NCBI RefSeq assembly: GCF_900114185.1
Contig: NZ_FOSE01000002.1
Location: forward strand, 311,909-375,908
DNA: 64,000 nt
Source: Cellulomonas sp. KH9
GTDB taxonomy: Bacteria > Actinomycetota > Actinomycetes > Actinomycetales > Cellulomonadaceae
Direction: 5' to 3'
The translations under genes were made by a program, and so were the position numbers. This document shows positions 1 through 8,361 of this stretch, piece after piece. The notes under the pieces are model-generated. The model worked only from the letters and a program-made list of their open reading frames with translations. It searched no databases and was not told the DNA's origin. Positions within the stretch are counted from its first letter, which is position 1, and every line of letters starts with the position of its first letter.

Positions 1-581
1 AGCGTCCCGATCGCCAGGACGTAGAACGCGGCGACCGCCGGCCGCTGGAAGGACGCGACGATGTTGGCGTACGCCTGCCCGGCGACGAACTCGTCGGTCG
101 CGGCGGGCTGCGTGCCCGTCGTGATGTCGAGGACGTGGAACACGACGAAGAAGAGGAGGACCGCGCCCGTGACGAGCATGCTGCGCGCCTGGAACCCGCG
201 CAGTCCCCGCAGTCCCTGACGGCGGTACGGCCCGCGGGCGGCGCGCGCGCGGCGCCGCAGCACCACGCCGGCCGCGACGTGGGCGACGAGGCTCGTCACC
301 ATGACGGCGCGGAAGATCCAGATGAACCAGCCGTGCGGCACGAGCGGGGCCAGCAGGTCCTCGTGCAGCCAGTGGGCGTAGCCGTCGAGCTGCTCGGGGC
401 CGAGGAAGATCTTGAGGTTCCCCACGAGGTGCACGACCGCGAACACCACGAGGACGAGTCCGGTGACGGCCATCACCGCCTTGAGTGCCCAGGTCGCCGG
501 GCGGGGCGGCGGGGTCGGGGCGGGACGGGCGACGGCGGGGACCCGGCCGGGCTCGGGACGCGTGCTGGTCGGGACTGCCAC
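1..581 (-). CDS. sdhC: Succinate dehydrogenase cytochrome b subunit (5' part, runs off left edge)
   Basis: This is the first ~193 codons of a membrane protein that stays open to the window edge. After a Pro/Arg-rich tail of about 30 residues come a first helix ending in VVHLVGNLKIFLG, then GYAHWLHEDLLAPLVPHG, a second helix (WIFRAVMVTSLVAHVAAGVVL) shown here only as its ends, the loop RRQGLRGLRGFQARSM and a third helix with VVFHVLDITTGTQP. This order is typical of the cytochrome b558-type SdhC that anchors succinate dehydrogenase and binds haem and quinone. Conserved His residues occur in the helices. The GTG start at 579-581 is chosen because GGAGGT sits six bases upstream. sdhA and sdhB would be expected beyond the left edge. 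The reading frame is intact. Confidence 0.85.
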   Translation of the reverse strand, partial: MAVPTSTRPEPGRVPAVARPAPTPPPRPATWALKAVMAVTGLVLVVFAVVHLVGNLKIFLGPEQLDGYAHWLHEDLLAPLVPHGWFIWIFRAVMVTSLVAHVAAGVVLRRRARAARGPYRRQGLRGLRGFQARSMLVTGAVLLFFVVFHVLDITTGTQPAATDEFVAGQAYANIVASFQRPAVAAFYVLAIGT

Positions 582-900
582 CGCTGACCTCCGTGTCACG
601 GACGCCACGGGGTGCGGGCGTCCAGCGCCTCGAGGCTCCCACCCGGCGCGGTGGCCGAGGTGGGACTGGAGTCCCCCGCGTCGTCGCTCCCCTCCGGGCT
701 TCCCTGCTGGTTTGTCGTCTTCCTTCGCGCTGGGTGCACGCCAGGTTCCGTTATCTTCCCTGCAGGACGCCGCCCACCGGCGCGGCCTGCACGTCCCTGC
801 CTCCCCCGCCGGGACGGCGACGTTGCCCGGGCGGGCGTCGACCTGCCGTGCGATGCTCGACGACCACCGGAGCAGACCGTCACCCCAGGGAGGTCCCCCG
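582..900. other. Divergent intergenic region between sdhC and DUF2231 gene
   Basis: About 319 bases with no convincing gene. It must hold the promoters of the divergent flanking genes. The only AT-richer patch is near 715-760. On the minus strand it contains AAGATAAC, a possible -10 for sdhC, but no good -35 could be matched. The right end carries the GGGAGG ribosome binding site of the next gene. Confidence 0.5.
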
Positions 901-1539
901 ATGAGCGACACCGACGACCGGACGTCCCCCGCGCTGCGCGCCGCCCGCTCCCTCGAGCGCTCGGACGCGTTCGACGCCGTCATCGAGCGCTGGCAGCCCC
1001 GCCTCGCGGCCGCGCTGGAGCGCCGACCCGAGCTCGCCGCGCGGCTGCACGGGCGCGACCTCGGCCACGCGCTCCACCCGCTGATGACCGACCTGCCGCT
1101 GGGTCTGTGGATGTCCGCCACCACGCTGGACCTCGTGGGCGGCACCTCCGCACGACCCCATGCCGAGCGGCTGCTCGGGCTCGGCATCCTGGCCGCGCTG
1201 CCGACCTCCCTCACCGGGCTGGCCGACTGGGCCGTGTCCGGCCGCCGGACGCAGCGCGTCGGGGTCGCGCACGCCGCCCTCAACTCCGTGGCGCTGGGCC
1301 TCTACGCGGGGTCCTGGGTGCTGCGGCGCCGCGGGGCGCACCCGGCCGGTGTGGTGGCGTCGCTGCTCGCGACAGGTGCGGTCTCGGCCAGCGGGTACCT
1401 GGGCGGTCACATGTCGTTCCGCCTCGGCTCCCCGCCGCGCCGGCACAGCGGGCCGCCGACCACCCGCACGGAGCCCGACGCGGACGAGGTCGACCTGGTC
1501 CCCGGGGGCGGCTCGCCCTCCGCGGCCCCCGACGCGTAG
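901..1539 (+). CDS. DUF2231 membrane protein
   Basis: A 212-residue protein starting at ATG 901, six bases after GGGAGG. A soluble N-terminus of about 55 residues is followed by LHPLMTDLPLGLW (about 58-70), the signature of the DUF2231 membrane domain, and then by roughly four hydrophobic helices. The C-terminal ~35 residues are polar. DUF2231 proteins are small membrane proteins of unknown function, some of them linked to Rieske or haem redox proteins; none of these is adjacent here. The open frame extends far upstream, but only this start has a ribosome binding site and family-like content. The gene converges on the DUF899 gene across a hairpin. Confidence 0.8.
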   Translation: MSDTDDRTSPALRAARSLERSDAFDAVIERWQPRLAAALERRPELAARLHGRDLGHALHPLMTDLPLGLWMSATTLDLVGGTSARPHAERLLGLGILAALPTSLTGLADWAVSGRRTQRVGVAHAALNSVALGLYAGSWVLRRRGAHPAGVVASLLATGAVSASGYLGGHMSFRLGSPPRRHSGPPTTRTEPDADEVDLVPGGGSPSAAPDA

Positions 1540-1555
1540 GACCGCCGGTCCACCC

Positions 1556-1573
1556 GGCCGACCCGGTCGGCCG
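1556..1573. terminator. Hairpin between convergent genes
   Basis: Perfect inverted repeat CGGCCGAC / GTCGGCCG around a two-base centre. It lies exactly between the stop of the DUF2231 gene and the stop of the DUF899 gene, so it is placed to end transcription from both sides. No U-tract follows. Confidence 0.5.
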
Positions 1574-2353
1574 TCAGTGGTGCCCGCGGCGCCCCAGCGT
1601 CTGCTCGGCGGTCACCCCGGGCCGCGTCCACTGCGGCACGGGCCGGGTCGTGGGCCCCCACCCCGCCCGGCCCTCGGCGTCGGACCTCCAGTACCAGCAC
1701 GGGTCGTTGCCCTGCGGCCAGCCGTCGGGGTCGTCCTGCCACGCCTCACCGCGGCCGTAGGGCGTGAGGTCGAGCAGCCCGAACGACGAGTCGGCGACCT
1801 CCGTGCCGCGGCCCGTGGTGTCGTACGTCAGGAAGACCTGGTCCTCGTCGCGCAGGAAGCACGTGAGGTGGCCCATCTCGCCGCCGACGGGCTCGTCCAG
1901 GCCGCGCACGGAGTACCAGGGCTGGGTGTAGCCCATGAAGTCGACGTACGGGGCGACCTCGTCCCACGGGCCGGTGGTCAGGATCGCGAACGACACCCCG
2001 CGGGCGTTGAGGTAGACGGCGTCCTTCTGGTGCCACGCGGTGAGCGTGCAGCCCTCGCACTGCCCCTGGTGCGGTGCGCCGTCGTGCCACATGTGCTTGT
2101 AGACCACGAGCTCGTCGCGCCCCTGGAAGAGATCCCGGAACGGGACCGGTCCCGCGGGTCCGACGACCTGGACGTCGGGGGCGAGCGCGACCATCGGCAG
2201 CCGTCGACGGTCCGCCGCGAGCGCGTCGCCCGCGCGGGTGTGAGCCTTCTCGCGGACGAGGAGCTCGTCACGCGCGGCCTGCCACGTGGCCCGGTCGACC
2301 ACGGGCGGCCGGCCCGGGCGTGAGGTGGCGGGTGCATCGTCCAGGGTCGTCAT
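1574..2353 (-). CDS. DUF899 thioredoxin-like protein
   Basis: A 259-residue protein with the hallmarks of the DUF899 family: an N-terminal stretch on conserved WQAARDELLVREKAHTRAGD, then VVYKHMWH, CEGCT (Cys99 and Cys102), FAILTTGPW, and YDTTGRGTEV, ending in a segment on WYWRSDAEGRAGWGPT. The family is predicted to adopt a thioredoxin-like fold. The C-x-x-C at 99-102 fits a redox site, but no reaction is established. The ATG start at 2353 matches the family N-terminus. The neighbouring genes give no pathway context. It may be involved in oxidative stress, which is inference only. Confidence 0.85.
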   Translation of the reverse strand: MTTLDDAPATSRPGRPPVVDRATWQAARDELLVREKAHTRAGDALAADRRRLPMVALAPDVQVVGPAGPVPFRDLFQGRDELVVYKHMWHDGAPHQGQCEGCTLTAWHQKDAVYLNARGVSFAILTTGPWDEVAPYVDFMGYTQPWYSVRGLDEPVGGEMGHLTCFLRDEDQVFLTYDTTGRGTEVADSSFGLLDLTPYGRGEAWQDDPDGWPQGNDPCWYWRSDAEGRAGWGPTTRPVPQWTRPGVTAEQTLGRRGHH

Positions 2354-2439
2354 GATGTCTCCACGGGTCTGTCGGTGCCGGGCGGGGTGCCCGGCATCCG
2401 TCGACGGTCACCAGGTCTGACCGGTGCCGTGTGGTGAAC

Positions 2440-2847
2440 TCATCGCCCGGTCGGGTCACTCGCGCCTACCGGGAGCCGGCGCCCTCGCCGGCCGCCGCAC
2501 CCGACGCCCAGGTACCCGGGGGGGGTGGCCCGGGAGCGCCAGGTCGGCTGCGAGACGACCTGGTCCACCTGCTCGACGTCACGCAGCGGCCAGCGCGACA
2601 CCAGGGCCGCACCGACTCCCCGGTCGTCCGGCGCGTCGTGCACCGCCACGTGCACGTCGTGGCCGACCAGCTCCCGCAGGAACGCTCCCCCGTCGCCGAC
2701 CGGCACCTCCTGGAACGCCGCGACGTCGACACGCAGGGCGGGCACGGTCCGCCGCAGGAGCTCGGCGCGGACCTCCCACCCGGGGTTCGCGGGCGCCAGG
2801 ACGTTGAGGGTCAGCACGCGCAGCGTGGCACGGGCGTCGGTGTCCAC
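2440..2847 (-). pseudogene. Truncated endonuclease/exonuclease/phosphatase-family gene
   Basis: The frame from about 2847 downward reads LRVLTLNVLAPANPGWEVR, then VDVAAFQEVPVGDG, then DDRGVGAALVSRWPLRDVEQVD. This is the N-terminal third of an endonuclease/exonuclease/phosphatase (EEP) fold protein: the LNV metal-binding strand, the Q-E catalytic step and the SRWP strand. After about 110 residues the similarity is lost, close to a G-rich run at 2519-2526, and the frame closes at 2440. The expected downstream half (D-x-N and S-D-H motifs) is absent from every frame before the DUF899 gene. It therefore looks like a decayed remnant. The GTG start is uncertain because GGAGG lies too close to it. 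Confidence 0.6.
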
Positions 2848-2982
2848 GCCTCCGAGGGTGAGCGACCGCGACGTGTCCCGCAACCGGTTTGTGGTGATGG
2901 GCCCAAGGTCACGACCGCCCCTCCCGCCCCGGGAGGAACCTGGAGAGGAACAGGATCTCGGCCACTCGAGCAGGAGGCGGTC

Positions 2983-3852
2983 ATGGTGGCGGACGGACCG
3001 GTGGTCATCGCTCTCGACGGTGGGGCGCACAGCGCGCACACGCTGCGGTGGGGACTGGAGGAGGCCGAGCGGCGCGGCGCGGACGTGCTGCTCGTCCACG
3101 CGTGGCAGGAGCCCTACGAGATCTCGCCCCTGGGGTGGTACGCGCCCTTCATCCCCCTGGGGCTGGACCGCGACGCGCAGGCCTACCTCGACGCGCAGCG
3201 GGACCATGCGGCCGCTGCGCACCCCGGGCTGCGGGTCGAGACCCGTGCCGTCCAGGGGGCGGCCGTGCCGGCGATCCTCGCCGCCGCCGCGGAGGCCCAG
3301 CTGCTCGTGATCGGCGCGAGCGGCCGGGCCGACGGGTCCCGGCTGAGCAGCGTGGCGGGCCACGTGGCCGCGCACGCCCCCGTGCCGGTCGCGGTGGTCC
3401 GCCGCGCCGCCGGTGACGGACCTGCCGGCCCGGTGGTCGTGGGCGTCGACGGCTCCGGGACGTCGCTCGCCGCGGCGCGGACCGCCGCCCGTGCCGCGCT
3501 GTCCCGCGACGTGCCGCTCGTCCTGGTGCACGCACGCCCGACCGTGGACGACCCGTACGGCACCCACGGCGCACCGGCTCCGCTGCCCCCGGACGAGGCG
3601 GGCACGGCGCACCACGCGGCGGCCGGGCTGGCGGACGAGCTCCGGGCGGAGCACCCCGGCCTGCAGGTCGAGGTGGAGGTGGTCGAGGACAGCCCGGCGC
3701 ACGCCCTCGCCGCCCTGTCGGTCGGCAGCGACCTGGTGGTGGTCGGGTGCCGAGGGCTGGGCGCGTTCCGCGGCATGCTCCTGGGCTCCGTGAGCCACGA
3801 CGTGCTCCGCACCGCCGCGTCGAGCGTGCTGGTCGGGCGAGCGGCGGACTGA
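2983..3852 (+). CDS. Tandem universal stress protein (two UspA domains)
   Basis: A 289-residue protein from ATG 2983, preceded by AGGAGG. Domain 1 (about 5-140) runs from VVIALDGG to VPVAVVRR. Domain 2 (about 148-289) runs from VVVGVDGSGTS to SSVLVGR. Domain 2 keeps the ATP-binding pattern VGCRGLGAFRGMLLGSVS (G-2X-G-9X-G-S/T). Domain 1 has a looser GASGRADGSRLSSV. Tandem Usp proteins are common in actinobacteria and are often induced by hypoxia or stationary phase. It is monocistronic, with the truncated EEP gene divergent upstream and the M20 dipeptidase convergent 15 bases downstream. Upstream, GTGATGGGCCCAAGGTCAC (2893-2911) is a weak dyad that could be a regulatory site. Confidence 0.88.
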   Translation: MVADGPVVIALDGGAHSAHTLRWGLEEAERRGADVLLVHAWQEPYEISPLGWYAPFIPLGLDRDAQAYLDAQRDHAAAAHPGLRVETRAVQGAAVPAILAAAAEAQLLVIGASGRADGSRLSSVAGHVAAHAPVPVAVVRRAAGDGPAGPVVVGVDGSGTSLAAARTAARAALSRDVPLVLVHARPTVDDPYGTHGAPAPLPPDEAGTAHHAAAGLADELRAEHPGLQVEVEVVEDSPAHALAALSVGSDLVVVGCRGLGAFRGMLLGSVSHDVLRTAASSVLVGRAAD

Positions 3853-3867
3853 CGTCGTCGGCACACG

Positions 3868-5223
3868 TCAGCCTGTCGGTCGCCCCTGGATGGCGTACCG
3901 CTGCAGGAACAGCGCCTCCGCCGTCGCGAGGTGCTGGATCTCGCGGGGGTCGACGCTCTCGTTGGGCGCGTGGATCAGCGCGAGCGGCTCCTCCACCCCG
4001 AGCATGAGGATCTCCGCGTCGGGGTACGTGGCGCCGAAGACGGTGCACAGCGGGATCGAGCCGCCCTGCCCGAGCAGCACCATGTCCCGCCCGAAGGCGT
4101 CCTGCATCGCCCCCCGCACGGCCTCGTACGCGGGCCCGTCGGTGCGGGCGAGGAACGGCGTGCCCACCGCCTCCGTCTCCACCGCGACGGCGACGCCCCA
4201 CGGCGCGGCCTCCACCAGGTGCCGCGTCAGCGCGTCGCGCGCCTGCTCGGGCGCCGTCCCGGGCGGGATGCGCAGGTTGAGCCGGGCGCTGGCCCGCGGC
4301 ACGATCGCGGCCGTCGAGCCGACCACGGGCGGGCAGTCGATCCCGAGCACCGTGAGCGCGGGCCGGGCCCAGAGCATGTCCGAGACCGTGCCCGACCCGA
4401 GGAGCGACTCGCCCTCCGCGAGCCGTGCGTCGGCGCGGAACGCCTCCGGGTCGTACGGCGCCCCGCTCCACGTCTGCGTGGTGTCGACGCCGCGCACGGT
4501 CGTGTCGCCCCGCTCGTCGCGCAGGGACGCGAGCATCAGCACGAGGGCGGCCAGCGCGTCGGGAGCGGGACCGCCGAACATGCCCGAGTGCAGCTCGGTC
4601 GGCAGTGCGTCGACGTGCACCACGACGTTCACCATGCCGCGCAGGCTCACCGTGACGGCGGGCACCCCGACCGCCGCGTTGCCGGTGTCGCACACGAGGA
4701 CCGCGTCGGCGCGCAGCAGGTCGGCGTGCCGCGGGACGAAGTCCTCGAGCCCACCGGTCCCCTGCTCCTCGGAGCCCTCGACCACGAGCCGCAGGTTCAC
4801 CGGGACGTCGTCGCCGAGCGCACGCAGCGCGGCGAGGTGCATCACGATGTTGCCCTTGCAGTCGGCCGCGCCGCGCCCGTACCAGCGGCCGTCGACCTCG
4901 GTGAGCGCGAAGGGCGGGGTGCGCCACGCGTCGTCGTCGAGCGGCGGCTGCACGTCGTAGTGGGCGTAGAGCAGGACGGTGGGCGCGGCGGGGTCGGGCC
5001 CCGGGCGCGACCCCACCACGGCGTCGCTGCCGTCGGCCGTGCGGTGCAGCGCGACGTCGGTGAAGCCGACCTCGCGGAACGCGTCGGCGACCCATCGCGC
5101 GGCCCGCGCGCACTCCTCGGCGGGGAACTGCCGCACGTCGGCCACGGACGGGATCGCGACGAGCTCCGCGAGCTCCGTGCGGACCCGTGGCATCTGCTCG
5201 GCCACGCGCTGTGCCACGTCCAC
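3868..5223 (-). CDS. M20 family dipeptidase
   Basis: A 451-residue metallopeptidase. Zinc ligands and catalytic residues are visible: YAHYDVQP (His88, catalytic Asp90), RGAADCKGN (Asp121), the general base in VEGSEEQG (Glu152-Glu153), VCDTGN (Asp179), and a C-terminal His in LIHAPNES. A dimerisation domain lies in the middle third (the LRGMVNVVVHV and ELHSGMFGG region). Length and motifs fit the M20A/CPG2 dipeptidases that cleave dipeptides in the cytoplasm. It starts at GTG 5223, three bases after the stop of the upstream small membrane gene, and closes a five-gene minus-strand cluster with a permease and an Xaa-Pro-type peptidase. This suggests that it completes the breakdown of imported or exported peptides. 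Confidence 0.85.
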   Translation of the reverse strand: MDVAQRVAEQMPRVRTELAELVAIPSVADVRQFPAEECARAARWVADAFREVGFTDVALHRTADGSDAVVGSRPGPDPAAPTVLLYAHYDVQPPLDDDAWRTPPFALTEVDGRWYGRGAADCKGNIVMHLAALRALGDDVPVNLRLVVEGSEEQGTGGLEDFVPRHADLLRADAVLVCDTGNAAVGVPAVTVSLRGMVNVVVHVDALPTELHSGMFGGPAPDALAALVLMLASLRDERGDTTVRGVDTTQTWSGAPYDPEAFRADARLAEGESLLGSGTVSDMLWARPALTVLGIDCPPVVGSTAAIVPRASARLNLRIPPGTAPEQARDALTRHLVEAAPWGVAVAVETEAVGTPFLARTDGPAYEAVRGAMQDAFGRDMVLLGQGGSIPLCTVFGATYPDAEILMLGVEEPLALIHAPNESVDPREIQHLATAEALFLQRYAIQGRPTG

Positions 5224-5226
5224 GGG

Positions 5227-5673
5227 TCAGTCCCCCGCCACGTCGGCGGTCCGGAGCTCGTCGATCTGCGCCTGGACCTCCTCGAGGTACTCGGGGCAGT
5301 ACACGCTCACGATCGCGACCTGACCCTGCAGGAGCCTGCTGTCGGTGATCACGGGGCGCATGCCCGGCCCCGCCGCCCCGTTGGTGAGCATGAGGTGCAG
5401 CGTCGACCGCCGCAGGCCGCCGGCGGGGTCGTCGCAGACGGCCCCGCCGTCGACGCCGAGCACGTCGGCCACGCGCTGAGTGGACGGCAGGCGCTCGACG
5501 CCCGCCTCCTGGAGCACCAGGACGAGCTCCTCGGCCTTGTCCGCGGCGGCCGCCTCCCCCCGGGCACCCCGGAAGGAGACGAGGGCGATCACGACCAGCA
5601 CCGCCAGCAGGCCGATCGCGACCCAGTAGACGACCCTGTTCTGCCGCGCGGTGCGCACGCTGTGGCTGCTCAT
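5227..5673 (-). CDS. Small membrane-anchored protein of unknown function
   Basis: A 148-residue protein whose ATG overlaps the stop of the APC permease (ATGA). It has a short cytoplasmic tail, one hydrophobic helix at about 15-36 (WVAIGLLAVLVVIALVSF), and an outside domain of about 110 residues with two Cys (VCDDPAGG and VYCPEYL) that could pair. The domain ends in an acidic helix (EYLEEVQAQIDELR). I do not recognise the family. Its overlap with the permease and its place just before a dipeptidase suggest an accessory or regulatory partner of the transporter. That is inferred from context alone. Confidence 0.7.
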   Translation of the reverse strand: MSSHSVRTARQNRVVYWVAIGLLAVLVVIALVSFRGARGEAAAADKAEELVLVLQEAGVERLPSTQRVADVLGVDGGAVCDDPAGGLRRSTLHLMLTNGAAGPGMRPVITDSRLLQGQVAIVSVYCPEYLEEVQAQIDELRTADVAGD

Positions 5674-7154
5674 GACGCCGGCACCTCCTCCGCGGCGTCC
5701 GGCTGCTTCCACGACGGCTTGCGCAGCCGGTAGAAGAGGAACGGCACGAGGAGACCGAGGCCGAGGGCCCCGCCGCCGACGATGAGGAAGTAGGTCGCCG
5801 GGTTGCCCCCGCCGAACTGGGAGGGCGGGACGAAGCCGACCAGCAGCGCGGCGAGCGAGGCCGCGAACCCGACGCCGCACAGTCCGACGAGCATCGGCGC
5901 CCGGTACCCGCGCGGGTGGTCCGGTTCGGCGCGTCGCAGCCGGACCGCGGCGACGAACATCAGCAGGTACATGATGAGGTACACCTGCGTCGTGATCACC
6001 GAGAAGATCCAGTAGGCGCTGGAGACGTTGGGGATCAGCGCGTACCCCAGCGCGATCACCGTGGTGACGATGCCCTGGACCACGAGGATGTTCTGCTGCA
6101 CGCCGTGCTTGTTCAGCTTCTGCAGGTACGGCGGGAGGTAGCCCTCCTGCCGCGAGATCATCAGCAGGCCCTTCGACGGGCCCGCGAGCCACGTGAGCAT
6201 GCCGCCGAGCGAGGCGGCCACGAGCATCACCCCGAAGACAGGCGTCAGACCCTGCACCCCGAACTGCGCGAACACGGCGTCGAAGGCCTGCATCACCCCG
6301 GCCGTGAGCGACAGCTCCTCGGCGGGCACGATCCAGCTGATGACCAGCGCCGGGACGATGAAGATCAGCAGCACCATGGCCATCGCCAGGAACATTGCCC
6401 GCGGGAACTCCTTGGCCGGGTTCTTCAGCGAGCCGACGTGCACGGCGTTCATCTCCATGCCGGAGTACGACAGGAAGTTGTTGACGATCAGCACGAGGCT
6501 GGCCAGGCCGGCCCACGCGGGCAGGAGGTGGTTCGCGTCCATGGGGGCCGCCGGCGCGTTGCCCTGACCGAGGAACACCACCCCGAGGGTCACCAGCACG
6601 ACGCCGGGGATGAGGGTGCCGATGATCAGGCCCCCGCTCGCCAGACCGGCGACCCCGGACGTCCCGCGGGACGACACCCAGACCCCCGACCAGTAGACGA
6701 CCACGATCACGCAGGCCGTCCACACCCCGCTCGACGCGAGCGCCGGGTTGATGACGTAGGCGAGCGTGCTGGCCACGAACCCGAGCAGGCTCGGGTAGTA
6801 GAAGATCGTCATCGCGAACTGGCACCACACGGCGAGGAAGCCCATCGGCTTCGAGATGCCCCGCGAGACCCAGTTGTAGATGCCTCCCTTGTAGCCGGAC
6901 GCGAGCTCCGCGGAGACCAGCGACGTCGGCAGGAGGAAGACGACGGCCGGTACCAGGTAGAGGAAGACGCAGGCCAGGCCGTAGACCGCCATCGTCGGCG
7001 CCGCGCGCAGACTCGCGACGGAGCTGGTGGTCATCATGGCCAGGGCGATCCAGGAGATCCACTGCGTGGCCGGTGCGGCCGTCCGTGCCGGCGCGGCGGG
7101 CGTGGCCGGCACGGCCGGGACCGGTCGGTCGACCGGGAAGTCCATGGCACTCAT
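5670..7154 (-). CDS. APC superfamily amino acid permease (GadC/antiporter-like)
   Basis: A 494-residue polytopic protein with about 12 hydrophobic segments. It starts at ATG 7154, five bases after GAGGAGG. After a 45-residue Pro/Ala-rich tail the first helix carries TTSSVASLRAAP, followed by ASGYKGGIYNWVSRG and GFLAVWCQF. This is the glycine-rich TM1 and TM2 pattern of APC transporters, close to glutamate/GABA or related amino acid antiporters. NNFLSYSGMEMNAVHVGSLKNP is the conserved TM6 region (shown only as its characteristic stretch). Substrate cannot be read from the sequence. It sits between an M24 and an M20 peptidase gene, so uptake or exchange of amino acids released from peptides is plausible. 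Confidence 0.82.
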   Translation of the reverse strand: MSAMDFPVDRPVPAVPATPAAPARTAAPATQWISWIALAMMTTSSVASLRAAPTMAVYGLACVFLYLVPAVVFLLPTSLVSAELASGYKGGIYNWVSRGISKPMGFLAVWCQFAMTIFYYPSLLGFVASTLAYVINPALASSGVWTACVIVVVYWSGVWVSSRGTSGVAGLASGGLIIGTLIPGVVLVTLGVVFLGQGNAPAAPMDANHLLPAWAGLASLVLIVNNFLSYSGMEMNAVHVGSLKNPAKEFPRAMFLAMAMVLLIFIVPALVISWIVPAEELSLTAGVMQAFDAVFAQFGVQGLTPVFGVMLVAASLGGMLTWLAGPSKGLLMISRQEGYLPPYLQKLNKHGVQQNILVVQGIVTTVIALGYALIPNVSSAYWIFSVITTQVYLIMYLLMFVAAVRLRRAEPDHPRGYRAPMLVGLCGVGFAASLAALLVGFVPPSQFGGGNPATYFLIVGGGALGLGLLVPFLFYRLRKPSWKQPDAAEEVPAS

Positions 7155-7214
7155 CGACGCCTCCTCGGGCCGGGGCTGATGACGACCACCGTGGTCAGCG
7201 CGACCCGCGCGCAC

Positions 7215-7233
7215 CTCACCCCGGACGGGTGAG
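7215..7233. repeat. CTCACCC-5-GGGTGAG inverted repeat
   Basis: Seven-base arms CTCACCC and GGGTGAG around CGGAC, immediately after the M24 peptidase stop codon and about 60 bases before the APC permease start. It could be an intercistronic RNA hairpin or an operator for the permease. It belongs to a family of similar repeats at 16726, 26151 and 29439. Confidence 0.55.
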
Positions 7234-8361
7234 TCAGCCGACGACGCGGAGCGCGCGGGACGTGGCGTTGAGCCGTCGGCCGCCGTCCGCGGTGACGGTC
7301 ACGATGTCCTCGATGCGCACGCCGAAGCGCCCCGCGAGGTACACCCCGGGCTCGACCGAGAAGCACATGCCCGGCACGAGCGGCAGCTCCTCGCCCTCGA
7401 CGACGTAGGGCGGCTCGTGGGTCGTGACGCCGATGCCGTGCCCCGTGCGGTGCAGGAACCGCTCGCCGTACCCCGCCTCGACGACGACGCGGCGGGCCGC
7501 GCGGTCGACCTCCTGGCACGCGACGCCCGGCCGGACCGCCTCGACGCCGGCCTGCTGCGCCAGGCGCACCACCTCGTGGACCTCCCGGACCTCGGCACCG
7601 GGCTCGCCGACGCTGACGGTGCGGCTGGTGTCGGAGCCGTAGCCCGCGAGCAGCCCGCCGAAGTCGAGCACCACGCAGTCCCCGTCCCGGATCGTGCGGT
7701 CACCGGCCTCGTGGTGGGGGTTCGCCCCGTTCGGACCGGACCCGACCACGGTGAAGTCGACCTGCTCGTGCCCGAACCCGCGCAGCAGGTCGGCGAGGTC
7801 ACCCGCCACGTCCGTCTCCCGACGGCCGGCGAACCGCACCCCGACGATCTCCTCGTAGGTGGCGTCGGCCGCGGCCCCCGCGGCCGCCAGCCGGGCGAGC
7901 TCGTTCTCGTCCTTGACCGCGCGCAGCATCGGCAGCAGCCGGGTCAGGGCGTCGTACGACGAGTCCGGGAGCGCCTGCTGGAGAGCCAGCACGTGCAGGG
8001 CCCACGCGTTGTCGGACACCCCGTACCGGCCGTCCGGACGCAGCAGCGCACTCGCGGCGGCGTACGGGTCCGCGCCGTCCGGCCAGTCGACCAGCACGGT
8101 GGCGGCCGCACCCACGGCTGCCTCGGCGTCGGGCCGCTCCAGCGTCGGGACGAGCAGGGTCGGCTCGCGGTCGGCGGCGAGCACCAGGAGCGTCAGGCGC
8201 TCGGTCATCGCGGTGGGCCGGTAGCCGGTCAGCCACACCAGGTCGGGGCCCGGGGTGACGAGCACCCCGGCGAGACCTGCCGCCTGCGCGTCGGCCACCG
8301 CGCGTGCCATCCGCGCCGCGTGGTCGGCGCGGGTGAAGGGCACCAGGGACGGGACGGTCAT
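7234..8361 (-). CDS. M24 family metallopeptidase (Xaa-Pro aminopeptidase/prolidase-like)
   Basis: A 375-residue protein with a creatinase-like N-terminal domain (about 1-150; GVLVTPGPDLVWLTGY) and a pita-bread catalytic domain. All five dinuclear metal ligands are present: Asp233 (VVLDFGG), Asp244 (GSDTSR), His308 (HRTGHGIG), Glu337 (FSVEPGVY) and Glu351 (VRIEDIV). It probably removes residues N-terminal to proline or splits X-Pro dipeptides in the cytoplasm. The start ATG overlaps the MFS transporter stop region (8358-8361). Together with the permease and the M20 dipeptidase it forms a peptide-processing operon. Confidence 0.87.
   Translation of the reverse strand: MTVPSLVPFTRADHAARMARAVADAQAAGLAGVLVTPGPDLVWLTGYRPTAMTERLTLLVLAADREPTLLVPTLERPDAEAAVGAAATVLVDWPDGADPYAAASALLRPDGRYGVSDNAWALHVLALQQALPDSSYDALTRLLPMLRAVKDENELARLAAAGAAADATYEEIVGVRFAGRRETDVAGDLADLLRGFGHEQVDFTVVGSGPNGANPHHEAGDRTIRDGDCVVLDFGGLLAGYGSDTSRTVSVGEPGAEVREVHEVVRLAQQAGVEAVRPGVACQEVDRAARRVVVEAGYGERFLHRTGHGIGVTTHEPPYVVEGEELPLVPGMCFSVEPGVYLAGRFGVRIEDIVTVTADGGRRLNATSRALRVVG

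Noticed and set aside
1-581. Apparent frameshift in sdhC near the short CGCAGTCCC repeat at 199-216
   Set aside because: Careful codon counting shows one continuous frame (GLRGLRGFQARSM) to the window edge; the first impression came from miscounting the reverse complement.
2893-2911. DosR/DevR box upstream of the universal stress protein
   Set aside because: The dyad GTGATGGGCCCAAGGTCAC does not match the published DosR consensus well enough to name it.
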